From Lachnospiraceae bacterium UBA7027 (GTDB lineage: Bacteria > Bacillota > Clostridia > Lachnospirales > Lachnospiraceae), in assembly GCA_002494135.1 (NCBI GenBank), contig DLBG01000099.1:2288-29535 (forward strand): 27,248 bases of DNA, written 5' to 3'. The notes under the pieces are model-generated. The model saw only the letters and a list, made by a program, of their open reading frames with translations. It searched no databases and was not told the origin of the DNA. A program made the position numbers and the translations under genes. This document shows positions 6,962-15,344 of the stretch, one piece after another (positions within the stretch are counted from its first letter, which is position 1; every line of letters starts with the position of its first letter).

Positions 6962-8029
6962 TTACTCGGATTTTACCGTTTTCCATAAATCGGCATATTT
7001 CTGATCGCCTTCTGTTCCGAGATAGTGGAAGGTTTCCATTCCGCTGTACTTGGAAAGATCCGGGAAAGCAATTTCGGAATTGCGGATTTCTTCGTCTTCA
7101 ATCAGTGCTCTGGCTGCTTCGTTCGGAGTGGAGTAGGTGATGAAATCAAAGTTCTTTAATGCAATGTCCGCACGACACATGTAGTTGATAAATGCTTCTG
7201 CATTTTCCTTGTTCTGTGCATTCTTGGGAATTACCCAGGAATCAATCCATACATTGGTTCCTTCCTTGGGAATTACATAAACCAGATCGGGATTCTCGCG
7301 CTGGGTGTAAATGGCTTCACCGGAGTAGATGACACCGATTGCGGCTTCGTTTCCGATCATTTTATCACGAACCTGGTCTACAACGTATGCCTGAACGAGA
7401 GGCTTCTGTTCAATCAGTTTTTCTTTTGCCTGCTCAAGTTCGGCATCATCCAGAGTATTCATGGAATGTCCGTCCAGCTTTAATGCAACCATAAATGCGT
7501 CACGTACGGAATTCTGCATCAGGATTTCTCCTTTGTATTTTTCATCCCATAAAACGCTCCAGGAATCGATGGGTTCATCCACCATGGTTTTGTTGTAAAG
7601 GATACCGACGGTTCCCCAGCAGTAGGGTACGGAATACTTGTTGCCTGGATCGAATTCTTCGGAAGAATCAAGGTACTGCTTGCCGATATTCTTGATGTTC
7701 GGAATGTTGGCGTAGTTGATTTCCTGAAGAAGATCGTTTTCGATCATTTTCTGAATCATGTAATCGGAAGGGCAGATTACGTCGTAGGTAGCGGCACCTG
7801 CTTCAACCTTCGGATACATTACCTCATTGGTTTCAAATTCATCATAAACCACCTTGATACCGGTTTCTTTCGTAAAACTTTCGAGTACATCGGGATCGAT
7901 GTATTCGCCCCAGTTGTAAACGTAAACCACGTTATCATTCTTGGCACTGCAGCCTGCAAAAAGAACGGGTACGGTTAAAACTGCAGCCGAGAGTACGGCT
8001 GTCAGGGTTCTTACGATACTCTTTTTCAT
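6962..8029 (-). CDS. potD: Spermidine/putrescine ABC transporter substrate-binding lipoprotein
   Basis: This 355-residue protein starts at ATG 8029, which follows GGAGGAG on the minus strand. A longer frame from 8071 would overlap potC and has no such site. It has a lipoprotein signal peptide with a lipobox LFAGC, so the mature protein is lipid-anchored outside the membrane. The mature start reads YVYNWGEYIDPDVL, the characteristic beginning of PotD/PotF proteins, and CPSDYMIQKM follows as in the family. It captures polyamines and delivers them to the PotBC channel. It is the last gene of the minus-strand operon, 25 bp after potC, and ends before a bidirectional terminator. Family assignment is firm; preference for spermidine or putrescine cannot be told from sequence alone. 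Confidence 0.96.
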   Translation of the reverse strand: MKKSIVRTLTAVLSAAVLTVPVLFAGCSAKNDNVVYVYNWGEYIDPDVLESFTKETGIKVVYDEFETNEVMYPKVEAGAATYDVICPSDYMIQKMIENDLLQEINYANIPNIKNIGKQYLDSSEEFDPGNKYSVPYCWGTVGILYNKTMVDEPIDSWSVLWDEKYKGEILMQNSVRDAFMVALKLDGHSMNTLDDAELEQAKEKLIEQKPLVQAYVVDQVRDKMIGNEAAIGVIYSGEAIYTQRENPDLVYVIPKEGTNVWIDSWVIPKNAQNKENAEAFINYMCRADIALKNFDFITYSTPNEAARALIEDEEIRNSEIAFPDLSKYSGMETFHYLGTEGDQKYADLWKTVKSE

Positions 8030-8054
8030 GTTTCTCCTCCTTGTGGATCTGTTT

Positions 8055-8849
8055 TTATGCTTTCTTAACAACCTTTTCGTCCTTTTTGTTACCGGACGGC
8101 AGGGTATTAATCAGAATTAAAAGTACCAGCACCGAGATAAAAATCAGGGTGGAAAGTGCATACATTTCCGGACTGATGCCTTTTTTTACCTGGGCATAAA
8201 TCTTTGTGGATAATGTATCGACTCCGGCGCCTTTCGTAAAGTGGGTAATGATAAAATCGTCCAGACTCATGGTAAACGCCATCAGAAAACCGGAGAGCAC
8301 GCCGGGCCAGATATCGGGCAAAACAACCTTGAAAAATGCATAAATCGGGGTTGCACCGAGGTCTAAGGCTGCCTCATAGTTGGACGGGTTCATTTTCTTG
8401 ATTCTGGGCATTACGCTTAAAATCACATACGGAATATTAAACGTAATATGTGACAGTAAAATTGTGGTAAAGCCGAATTTAAACCGGAAGAATAAGAATA
8501 AAAGCATTAAGGAAATACCGGTTACGATGTCGGCGTTCAGCATCGGAATATTGGTTACACCCATTAAGGTATTACGCGTGATGGCATTCATTTTATCCAT
8601 GGCAAGTGCAGCAACGGTTCCGATGATGCATGCGACAACGGAAGAAATCAGTGCAATCATAAGTGTTGTCAAAACCACCTGCATCATGGCGCGGTCGTGG
8701 AAGAGTTTATGATACCAGTTTAAGGTAAAACCTCCCCATTTTGCACGGGATTTGGATGCATTAAACGATAAAACGATTAAGGTAAACATCGGTGCATATA
8801 AGAAAAGAAGAATGAGGCCTGCATAAATGCGTTTTAAAATCTTTGTCAT
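8055..8849 (-). CDS. potC: Spermidine/putrescine ABC transporter permease
   Basis: This 264-residue integral membrane protein has about six helices and the ABC permease EAA loop (EAALDLGATPIYAFFKVVLP) near residues 158-177, the contact site for the ATPase PotA. The N-terminal YAPMFTLIVLSFN and the following GGFTLNWY are typical of PotC/PotI. The ATG overlaps the potB stop by four bases (ATGA), a sign of translational coupling, and a GGGGAGG ribosome site lies within the end of potB. It forms the channel with PotB. The C-terminus is Lys-rich, as expected for the cytoplasmic side. Confidence 0.96.
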   Translation of the reverse strand: MTKILKRIYAGLILLFLYAPMFTLIVLSFNASKSRAKWGGFTLNWYHKLFHDRAMMQVVLTTLMIALISSVVACIIGTVAALAMDKMNAITRNTLMGVTNIPMLNADIVTGISLMLLFLFFRFKFGFTTILLSHITFNIPYVILSVMPRIKKMNPSNYEAALDLGATPIYAFFKVVLPDIWPGVLSGFLMAFTMSLDDFIITHFTKGAGVDTLSTKIYAQVKKGISPEMYALSTLIFISVLVLLILINTLPSGNKKDEKVVKKA

Positions 8850-9670
8850 AAGGCATTTCCCTCCCCTTCTTTGTCATATACGGTGGTAATCACCATACTG
8901 ATAATAATAAAGATCATCAGCACGATGGAAAGCCCGGAACCAAGATTCCAGTTGGAATTCTGAGTGAATTCCTGTTCAATGACATTACCGATTAAAAGGA
9001 TTTTACTTCCGCCTAACATTTCGGAAACAACGAAGGTGGTAAGGGAAGGAACAAATACCATGGTAATGCCGGAGATGATGCCGGGTACCGAAAGCGGAAG
9101 AATGACACGAAACAGTGTCTGTGCGGGATTCGCACCGAGATCCCTTGCCGCATTAAGTACGTTGACATCAATTTTACTGATGACGTTGTATAAAGGCAGA
9201 ATCATGAACGGTAAGAAGTTATAAATCATACCGAAAACAATCGCTGCCGGAGTATTGATAATATGCAGGGTCGGCAGATGCAGGAAAGAAAGGATGTTAT
9301 TGATGACACCGTCGTTTTCCAAAAGGGTCTGCCAGGCCATGGTACGAAGCAGGAAATTCATCCACATCGGAAGAATGAAAATAAACACGATTAAGTGATC
9401 GTTCTTGGTCTTCATTCCGGAAAGAATAAGCGCAAGAGGGTAGGCAAGCAACATACAGATCACCGTGGAGATCAAGGCAAGCAGCAATGCAAGATACAGC
9501 GATTTAAAATGTTCGGGTTTTGCAATGCTTGTAACGTTTGCAATCGTAAATGCGCCCGTTTTGTCCGTCAGACCATAGTAAAAGACCATAATCAGGGGAA
9601 TGATGATAAAGGCAATCGCCCAGATTATGTAGGGAGCGGACAGAAGTTTGATAAACTTGTTACTCTTCAA
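8846..9670 (-). CDS. potB: Spermidine/putrescine ABC transporter permease
   Basis: This permease has about six membrane helices and an EAA loop (AARDLGANPAQTLFRVILP) that contacts PotA. The start is uncertain. A GTG at 9694 extends the frame to 282 residues but has no convincing ribosome site. A TTG at 9670 gives 274 residues, starts MKSNKFIKLLSAPYIIW as PotB proteins commonly do, and has GAGGAGG at the right distance, so TTG 9670 is preferred. It overlaps the end of potA by 11 bases with the TTG start, or 35 with the GTG. PotB and PotC pair to make the membrane channel for polyamines. Confidence 0.94.
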   Translation of the reverse strand: MKSNKFIKLLSAPYIIWAIAFIIIPLIMVFYYGLTDKTGAFTIANVTSIAKPEHFKSLYLALLLALISTVICMLLAYPLALILSGMKTKNDHLIVFIFILPMWMNFLLRTMAWQTLLENDGVINNILSFLHLPTLHIINTPAAIVFGMIYNFLPFMILPLYNVISKIDVNVLNAARDLGANPAQTLFRVILPLSVPGIISGITMVFVPSLTTFVVSEMLGGSKILLIGNVIEQEFTQNSNWNLGSGLSIVLMIFIIISMVITTVYDKEGEGNAL

Positions 9671-10781
9671 CGCCGGCTGCCTCCTCGTCTTCACTTTCGG
9701 GTTTGTTCATAATCTGAATATTGAAAGGATCTACGTTGATGCCGACTTTTTGGCCAACGGCAAACATGGAAGTAGAGTGAACAAGCCATTCAAAGCCGTT
9801 CGCCATCACTTCCATTTCATAATGAACACCCTTGAAAATCAGATGCGTTACAACACCCTGTATACGACCGAAACGAGTAGGATCGTTTGCGGATGCAATT
9901 TCTTCTTCAGTAACGGATTCGGGAATTACGATCATTTCCACGTCTTCGGGACGGATGACCACGTCGACGGGTTTGTTCTCGCCGAAACCTTTATCGACGC
10001 AGGGGAATTTTACACCGAGAATTTCTACCAGTTCATCACGGATCATGGTGGAAGAGATGATGTTGGAATCACCGATAAAATCGGCAACAAACGCATTTTC
10101 CGGTTCGTTGTAAATCATTTCGGGAGTTCCGATCTGCTGGATATAACCCTGGTTCATGACAACGATGGTATCGGACATGGTAAGGGCTTCTTCCTGGTCA
10201 TGTGTAACGTAAATAAAGGTAATTCCGAGTTCTTTTTTCAGTCTGATCAGTTCATACTGCATGTCCTGACGCAGTTTTAAATCAAGTGCTCCCAAAGGCT
10301 CGTCAAGTAAAAGTACCTTGGGCTCGTTTACGATAGCGCGTGCGATTGCGATACGCTGCTGCTGGCCGCCCGAAAGGGAATCGGGATAGCGGTTTCCGTA
10401 ATCTTCCAGGTTTACGAGCTTTAACGCGTATTTGATTTTATCATCGATATAGGATTTGGATTTCTTTTTGATTTTAAGACCGAAAGCAATGTTCTCCGCG
10501 ATGGTCATATGCGTAAAAAGAGCATACTTCTGGAAAACCGTGTTAAGCTGGCGCTTATTCGGAGCAAGTTTGGTGATATCCACACCGTCAAAAATGACTT
10601 TTCCGACATCGGGAGTTTCGAAACCTCCGATAATACGAAGGGTAGTGGTTTTCCCGCAACCGGATGGTCCGAGAAGGGTCAGAAACTCGTTTTCCCTGAT
10701 ATATAAGTTCATCTCATCCAAAACCAGCTGGTTACCGAAGGATTTGGAAATATTTTGAAGATCGATAAGGTGTTTGCTCAT
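9660..10781 (-). CDS. potA: Spermidine/putrescine ABC transporter ATP-binding protein
   Basis: This 373-residue ATPase has Walker A GPSGCGKT (38-45), a Q-loop in VFQKYALF, the signature LSGGQQQR, Walker B VLLLDEP and the H-loop YVTHDQEEAL. After about residue 240 it has the C-terminal OB-fold (TOBE) regulatory region typical of PotA/MalK-type ATPases, with VVIRPEDVEM. It powers polyamine import through PotBC. The ATG at 10781 is preceded by an AAGGAAA site. It is the first transporter gene after the HTH-cupin regulator, separated by 75 bp. The extreme C-terminus is acidic and its codons double as the potB ribosome site. Confidence 0.96.
   Translation of the reverse strand: MSKHLIDLQNISKSFGNQLVLDEMNLYIRENEFLTLLGPSGCGKTTTLRIIGGFETPDVGKVIFDGVDITKLAPNKRQLNTVFQKYALFTHMTIAENIAFGLKIKKKSKSYIDDKIKYALKLVNLEDYGNRYPDSLSGGQQQRIAIARAIVNEPKVLLLDEPLGALDLKLRQDMQYELIRLKKELGITFIYVTHDQEEALTMSDTIVVMNQGYIQQIGTPEMIYNEPENAFVADFIGDSNIISSTMIRDELVEILGVKFPCVDKGFGENKPVDVVIRPEDVEMIVIPESVTEEEIASANDPTRFGRIQGVVTHLIFKGVHYEMEVMANGFEWLVHSTSMFAVGQKVGINVDPFNIQIMNKPESEDEEAAGVEE
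9680..9686 (-). promoter_or_regulatory. potB ribosome binding site inside potA
   Basis: On the minus strand this reads GAGGAGG, nine bases before TTG 9670. The same bases encode part of the acidic C-terminal tail of PotA (DEEAAGVEE). The site decides the potB start and implies coupling to potA translation. Confidence 0.65.
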
Positions 10782-10821
10782 GCCTGTTTCCTTTTAAAAT
10801 ATCTGTTGGATGTTGTATTTT

Positions 10822-10852
10822 ACAAAAATTCAACCGGGTGTCGTAACGGTTG
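10822..10852 (-). terminator. Weak hairpin between regulator and potA (possible attenuator)
   Basis: On the minus strand a six-base stem CAACCG/CGGTTG (10852-10847 with 10836-10831) and a 10-base loop are followed by AA and five Ts. It lies just after the regulator stop. The stem is short, so it may only reduce read-through into potABCD or have no role. No strong separate potA promoter was seen in this gap. Confidence 0.35.
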
Positions 10853-10856
10853 GAGC

Positions 10857-11396
10857 TTAAAATGTCGGCGGAGTGGAAATCCAGATAAATTTCGCACCTT
10901 CTTTTGAAGTGCAGTTAATGTAATGCGAAGCGGCGGGAGTGTAATAGAAGGATTCGCCCTTCGAAGCCTTATATACTTTGTTTCCCAAATGAATCTGAAT
11001 GGTTCCGGAGAGTACATAGCCGAATTCCTCGCCTTCATGCGGGTTGTCCGGATAGGTTTTGCCGCCGTAAGGAAGCGAAACACGAATCGGTTCCATCATG
11101 TTTTTCTGGGCGTTCGGAATCAGCCATTCCACCTTGTTTTTTAATTCCGCATCTTCTTTTTCAAAGTAGTCGGCATCCTTAAATACGATCTGTTTTTCTT
11201 CTTCACCCGAGAAAAATTCCGTAAGGTCCGTTCCGAGTACCTTAAGAATATCCATTAAGGTAGCAATGGAAGGAGAAGTAAGGTCACGTTCCACCTGTGA
11301 AATGAAGCCCTTGGAGAGTTCGCAGCGGTCTGCAAGGTCTTCCTGCGTCAGTCCTTTGAGGACACGTAATTGTTTGATTTTATTACCGATTTCCAT
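10857..11396 (-). CDS. HTH-XRE/cupin transcriptional regulator, probably of polyamine uptake
   Basis: This 179-residue protein has an N-terminal XRE helix-turn-helix (about 6-62, with LTQEDLADRCELSKGFISQVE) and a C-terminal cupin fold (about 105-178, with HEGEEFGYVLSGTIQIHLG). This architecture is shared with PuuR and many regulators of polyamine, amino acid or small-molecule genes, in which the cupin senses the ligand. It is the first gene of the pot operon in the same orientation, so polyamine-responsive control of potABCD and of itself is likely. Two near-identical dyads sit 22-81 bp upstream of its start and are candidate binding sites. The cupin metal ligands look incomplete, so it may bind ligand without a metal. 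The function is inferred from context and family. Confidence 0.9.
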   Translation of the reverse strand: MEIGNKIKQLRVLKGLTQEDLADRCELSKGFISQVERDLTSPSIATLMDILKVLGTDLTEFFSGEEEKQIVFKDADYFEKEDAELKNKVEWLIPNAQKNMMEPIRVSLPYGGKTYPDNPHEGEEFGYVLSGTIQIHLGNKVYKASKGESFYYTPAASHYINCTSKEGAKFIWISTPPTF

Positions 11397-11417
11397 GTTT
11401 CACCTACTATACCGAAA

Positions 11418-11477
11418 GTTTAGAAAAACTAAAATTTTTCGCATTTATAATAAACTTCAAGTTTAGTAAAACTAAAC
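11418..11477. promoter_or_regulatory. Pair of operator-like dyads upstream of the HTH-cupin regulator
   Basis: Copy A (11418-11434) is GTTTAGAAAAACTAAAA and copy B (11461-11477) is GTTTAGTAAAACTAAAC. Copy B has perfect seven-base arms; copy A has five-base arms. Their starts are 43 bp apart, about four helical turns, so both would face the same side of DNA. On the minus strand a weak promoter (TTTTAC, then TATAAA) lies in and between them, which fits autorepression by the XRE protein. Control of the divergent araA is also possible. Confidence 0.6.
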
Positions 11478-11552
11478 AAACCAAGTATGATTATACATTC
11501 TTTCAATTCAAAGTCAATATAAAATAAGGAATACCGAAGAAAAGATTTTTTG

Positions 11553-11581
11553 TTTAAGAAAACGCGTGTTTATGGTAAAAT
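11553..11581 (+). promoter_or_regulatory. Candidate promoter for araA
   Basis: TTTAAG (11553-11558) and TAAAAT (11576-11581) are separated by 17 bp, with an AT-rich stretch upstream. It lies 48 bp before the araA ATG. The -35 box is a poor match, so confidence is moderate. The rest of the 233-bp gap (11397-11629) holds the operator pair and AT-rich DNA, with no gene. Confidence 0.45.
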
Positions 11582-11629
11582 TTAAATATATGGGGTCATA
11601 CTTTTCAAATAAGGTCAGGAGGGGTATTT

Positions 11630-13102
11630 ATGTTAAAAGATTATGAATTCTGGTTTGTGGTCGGTTCTCAGTTTCTGTACGGTCCCGAAGTGCTCGAAAC
11701 GGTTGCAAAAAGAGCGCAGGAGATGACGGATTTTTTAAATGCTTCGGGAAATCTTCCGTGTAAACTTGTATATAAAGCAACAATTAAAACGAATAAAGAG
11801 GTAACGGATCTGGTGAAGGAGGCAAATTATGACTCGAAATGCGCCGGAATCATTACCTGGTGTCATACGTTTTCCCCGAGTAAAATGTGGATTAACGGCT
11901 TTGTTGATTTGCAGAAGCCCTATTGTCATTTTGCGACACAGTATAACCGCTCGATTCCGAATGAAGAAATCGATATGGATTTTATGAATTTAAACCAGGC
12001 GGCACACGGAGACCGGGAACACGGCTTTATCGGCGCAAGAATGAGACTTCAAAGAAAAGTCATTGCCGGCTACTGGCAGGATGAGGAGGTTCAGAAGCGG
12101 ATCGGAAACTGGATGAGAGCTGCTGTCGGCGTTATGTTCTCCCGTTCCTTAAAGGTAATGCGTTTCGGTGACAACATGCGTGAAGTGGCCGTAACCGAAG
12201 GCGATAAGGTGGAAACCCAGATCAAACTCGGATGGCAGGTTAATACCTGGCCGGTCGGAAAACTTGTGGAAACCATGGATGCCGTTACCGAGGAAGAAAT
12301 CGACGAACTGATGGATGTTTATACGTCCGAATACGATCTGGCAACCGACGATATCGAAACGGTTCGTTATCAGGCAAGAGAAGAAATCGCCATGAAGAAA
12401 ATGCTTGATGCCGAGGACTGCAGGGCTTTCACCAATACTTTCCAGGATCTGTACGGAATGAAACAGCTGCCCGGAATCGCAAGTCAGCATCTGATGGCGT
12501 CAGGTTACGGATACGGCGCGGAAGGCGACTGGAAAGCGGCTGCCATGACCGCGGTTATGAAGGCCATGAGTGAAGGTCAGACCGGCGGAACCGCCTTTAT
12601 GGAAGATTATACCTATAATCTGGATCCCGATGCCGAATACAGTCTCGGTGCGCATATGCTCGAGGTTTGTCCCTCCGTTGCAGCAGACCGCCCCAGAATC
12701 GAAGTGCATCCGCTCGGAATCGGTGACAGAGAAGCTCCCGCAAGGCTTGTTTTTGAAGGACATCCCGGTAAAGCCATCGTGGTAAGTTTAGTTGACATGG
12801 GCGGAAGAATGCGACTGATCTGTCAGGATATCGAAGCGGTAAAACCGATTCTTCCGATGCCGAACCTTCCGGTGGCAAGAGTCATGTGGAAATCCATGCC
12901 GAATCTTACTACGGGTGTGGAATGCTGGATTGCCGCAGGCGGAGCGCATCATACGGTTCTTTCCTATGACGTCAGCGCCGAGCAGATGAAGGACTTCGCA
13001 AGAATGATGGATATTGAGTTTATTCATATTACAAAGGACAGTACGCCCGAAGCGATTGAAGAGCAGATTTTCTTAAACGACTTAGCCTGGAAACTTAAGT
13101 AA
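11630..13102 (+). CDS. araA: L-arabinose isomerase
   Basis: The 490-residue protein matches the length of the family (about 500) and has the start FWFVVGSQFLYG. It converts L-arabinose to L-ribulose using a Mn ion. The four metal-site residues are in register with the E. coli enzyme: E298 (GYGAEGDW), E325 (AFMEDY), H342 (LGAHMLE) and H441 in GGAHHT, spaced 27, 17 and 99 apart. A strong AGGAGGGG ribosome site precedes the ATG. Unusually, no araB, araD, sugar transporter or AraR-type regulator is nearby. The next gene, a fumarate reductase anchor, starts only 29 bp later with no visible terminator, so co-transcription is likely. Other pentose genes may lie elsewhere on the chromosome. Confidence 0.97.
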   Translation: MLKDYEFWFVVGSQFLYGPEVLETVAKRAQEMTDFLNASGNLPCKLVYKATIKTNKEVTDLVKEANYDSKCAGIITWCHTFSPSKMWINGFVDLQKPYCHFATQYNRSIPNEEIDMDFMNLNQAAHGDREHGFIGARMRLQRKVIAGYWQDEEVQKRIGNWMRAAVGVMFSRSLKVMRFGDNMREVAVTEGDKVETQIKLGWQVNTWPVGKLVETMDAVTEEEIDELMDVYTSEYDLATDDIETVRYQAREEIAMKKMLDAEDCRAFTNTFQDLYGMKQLPGIASQHLMASGYGYGAEGDWKAAAMTAVMKAMSEGQTGGTAFMEDYTYNLDPDAEYSLGAHMLEVCPSVAADRPRIEVHPLGIGDREAPARLVFEGHPGKAIVVSLVDMGGRMRLICQDIEAVKPILPMPNLPVARVMWKSMPNLTTGVECWIAAGGAHHTVLSYDVSAEQMKDFARMMDIEFIHITKDSTPEAIEEQIFLNDLAWKLK

Positions 13103-13131
13103 AGCGTACCTTTGAAAGAAAGCGGAACGGT

Positions 13132-13689
13132 ATGAAGCTAAAAAAGATAAACGCCGTGCTGGCACTTATTACAACAGCATTTCTGATTTGCCATCTGGGA
13201 TATAACCTGGTTACTTATGTTTTATTCTATTATAACCCGGTGTTATCAATGATTTCCGGAATATTAATCGCCACTTGTTTCGTGTTGCACGGAGTTCTTG
13301 CGGTTTTTATCGTGATTCACTCACACGACAGCAAAACGGTAGAATATAAAAAACTGAATTTAAGAACGGTAATACAGCGGATCACGGCTGCAGTCATCAT
13401 GGTTCTGCTTCCGTTTCATGCCCTGGAAATGGCCCTTCTTTCCAAAAATATCGGAAATGCGTTTTACGTTGTTTTGGAAGTGCTCAGGTTTGCATTTTAT
13501 CTGTCCGTAATGCTTCACGTATGCCTTTCGTTCAGTAATGCGCTTGTAACCCTGGGACTTCTCGGAGATATGAAAAAGAAGAAAATTCTGGATCGGATTT
13601 TGCTGGTTGTTGCCATTTTGTTCGGCATTTGTTTCGGAATATACGTCACGGTGATGCATTTGATTATATTTGGAGTGATTCAGGTTTGA
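13132..13689 (+). CDS. Fumarate reductase/succinate dehydrogenase cytochrome b anchor (type B, five helices)
   Basis: This 185-residue hydrophobic protein has about five membrane helices. It was identified mainly by position, immediately before clear flavoprotein and iron-sulfur subunits, and by four intramembrane His at H21, H53, H96 and H129. Their spacing pattern (32, 43, 33) fits the four axial ligands of a diheme type-B anchor like those of Bacillus SdhC and Wolinella FrdC. It would carry electrons between menaquinol and the iron-sulfur subunit. The ATG follows a weak purine-rich site (AAGCGGAACGGT). Its TGA stop is two bases before the start of the flavoprotein gene. Sequence similarity to known anchors is low by eye, so the heme ligand assignment is inference. 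Confidence 0.82.
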   Translation: MKLKKINAVLALITTAFLICHLGYNLVTYVLFYYNPVLSMISGILIATCFVLHGVLAVFIVIHSHDSKTVEYKKLNLRTVIQRITAAVIMVLLPFHALEMALLSKNIGNAFYVVLEVLRFAFYLSVMLHVCLSFSNALVTLGLLGDMKKKKILDRILLVVAILFGICFGIYVTVMHLIIFGVIQV

Positions 13690-13691
13690 GT

Positions 13692-15344
13692 ATGAAAAGA
13701 GTACTGATTGTCGGAAGCGGAATAGCTGGAATTTCCTGTGCCATAGAATGCGCCGGAAAAGGAATGGATGTAACACTGGTTTCACCTTTTCCTTCGGAAC
13801 GGGCGCAGTCCGTTCTTGCTGCGGGCGGAATCAATGCGGTTTTATATGACGGCGACGATTCTGTGAAATGTCATATGGAAGATACCTTAAAAGGCGGCTG
13901 CAACATTGCCGGCACGGAAGCGGTGAGGGGTCTTTGTACGGATGCGCCTGAAATCATTCGGTGGCTTGAAAAGAAAGGTACCGTTTTTACAACGAATCCG
14001 GACGGTAAAATCTCCAGACGCGCGTTCGGCGGCCAGTCACATAACCGCACCTGTTACTGCGGTTCCGCAACCGGAAAACAGATTATGACTGCTCTGGTCA
14101 TGGAAGCAAGACGGTTTGAAGGGCAGGGTAAAATCAAACGAATCCTATGGATGGATTTTTACAAGGCGCTTATCAAAGACGGCAAATGCTACGGGGCAAT
14201 CTTTTATGACGAATCAAAGGCGGATCTTGTGATGATTCCCGCGGATTATCTGGTCATTGCAACAGGAGGGCAGAATGCTCTTTTCGGTAAAACAACCGGA
14301 TCGACGCTTTGTGACGGTTATGCACAGGGTAAACTTTTCATGCAGGGCGTGGAACTTAAAAATCTGGAATTTATCCAGTATCATCCGACTACGCTTGAAA
14401 CGGCGCAGAAAAAGCTTCTTGTCTCCGAAGCCGTGCGAGGGGAAGGCGGAAGACTTTACTACGTGGAGAACGGTAAGAGAGTCTATTTTATGGAAGATCT
14501 CTACGGTGAACGCGGCAATCTGATGCCCAGGGATATCGTCTCGAAAACCATGGCAGCTACGGGAAGGGATATATTCCTTGATATTTCGTTCCTCGGCAAA
14601 GAGGAGATTTTAAAACGGATTCCGGAAGTATACGATTTATGCCAAAAATACAAAGGAATCGACATTTCGAAAGAAAGCATTCCCGTAACCCCGTCGGTAC
14701 ATTTCTTCATGGGCGGCATTGCGGTGAAGAATAATCACGAAACCAAAGTGGAAAACTTATATGCAATCGGTGAATGTGCGTCCATTTATCACGGTGCAAA
14801 CCGTCTCGGAGGAAATTCACTGCTTGCTGCAATTCACGGAGCACGTGTTGCCGCCGAAAGCATCGAAAGCAAGGGAAATCCTTCCGATTTGGAAAATAAA
14901 ACGGAAAGTATAACTCCCGATTTTTCCGACGAACTGAAAGAAGAGCGTATCGCTTTGGCAAACAGACGATCCTTTGAAAGCGTTTTCCCGGTAATGTATC
15001 TTCGTGACATGCTTGCCGAGAATTTAAGGGAAGATTTAGGCATCGTCCGTAACGAAGAGAAACTGAAAAAAGGCCTCGATGACGTGGATTATTATCTTTC
15101 CATCGCCGATAAAATCCATTATGACCGCTCCGAAATGGCATATCTCGGATTCTCCCTGACAGGAATTCTAACCCTTGCCAGGGCGACTCTGGTTTGTGCC
15201 GGGTTCCGCGAAGAAAGCCGCGGAGCCCATATAAGAAGCGATTATCCGGATTCTTTGGATCAATGGAAGGCAGCTACAATCATTTCTTACGACAATGGTG
15301 AATACCGTACCAGACTCGATGTGGAGAAAGAATATGAGAGTTAA
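13692..15344 (+). CDS. Fumarate reductase/succinate dehydrogenase flavoprotein subunit
   Basis: The start at ATG 13692 gives 550 residues beginning with the FAD-binding fold VLIVGSGIAGIS; a longer frame from 13629 only overlaps the anchor gene. Family motifs are in order: AAGGIN, FGGQSHNRT, FIQYHPT, SEAVRGEGG, PRDIVS with the catalytic Arg, SVHFFMGGI, HGANRLGGNSLL and ESRGAHIRSDYP. It interconverts fumarate and succinate. The residue matching the covalent FAD His is Gln39 (RAQSVLAAGG, compared with RSHSVxAxGG), so FAD is probably bound non-covalently. In E. coli FrdA, replacing this His leaves fumarate reduction but removes most succinate oxidation, so fumarate reduction is the likely direction. 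L-aspartate oxidase is the main alternative, but anchor and iron-sulfur genes argue against it. The gene overlaps the next one by 11 bp. Confidence 0.93.
   Translation: MKRVLIVGSGIAGISCAIECAGKGMDVTLVSPFPSERAQSVLAAGGINAVLYDGDDSVKCHMEDTLKGGCNIAGTEAVRGLCTDAPEIIRWLEKKGTVFTTNPDGKISRRAFGGQSHNRTCYCGSATGKQIMTALVMEARRFEGQGKIKRILWMDFYKALIKDGKCYGAIFYDESKADLVMIPADYLVIATGGQNALFGKTTGSTLCDGYAQGKLFMQGVELKNLEFIQYHPTTLETAQKKLLVSEAVRGEGGRLYYVENGKRVYFMEDLYGERGNLMPRDIVSKTMAATGRDIFLDISFLGKEEILKRIPEVYDLCQKYKGIDISKESIPVTPSVHFFMGGIAVKNNHETKVENLYAIGECASIYHGANRLGGNSLLAAIHGARVAAESIESKGNPSDLENKTESITPDFSDELKEERIALANRRSFESVFPVMYLRDMLAENLREDLGIVRNEEKLKKGLDDVDYYLSIADKIHYDRSEMAYLGFSLTGILTLARATLVCAGFREESRGAHIRSDYPDSLDQWKAATIISYDNGEYRTRLDVEKEYES

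Noticed and set aside
8030..8071. Longer potD start at 8071
   Set aside because: It would overlap potC, puts extra basic residues before the lipoprotein signal and lacks the strong ribosome site found before 8029.
9660..10280. Long open frame on the + strand opposite potA (9648-10280)
   Set aside because: It is antisense to clearly conserved PotA codons, has no ribosome site or family resemblance, and has a His/Phe/Asn-rich shadow-like composition.
13692..15344. L-aspartate oxidase (NadB) as the identity of the flavoprotein
   Set aside because: NadB also lacks the covalent His, but a membrane anchor and three-cluster iron-sulfur subunit are coupled on either side, and no nadA or nadC is near.
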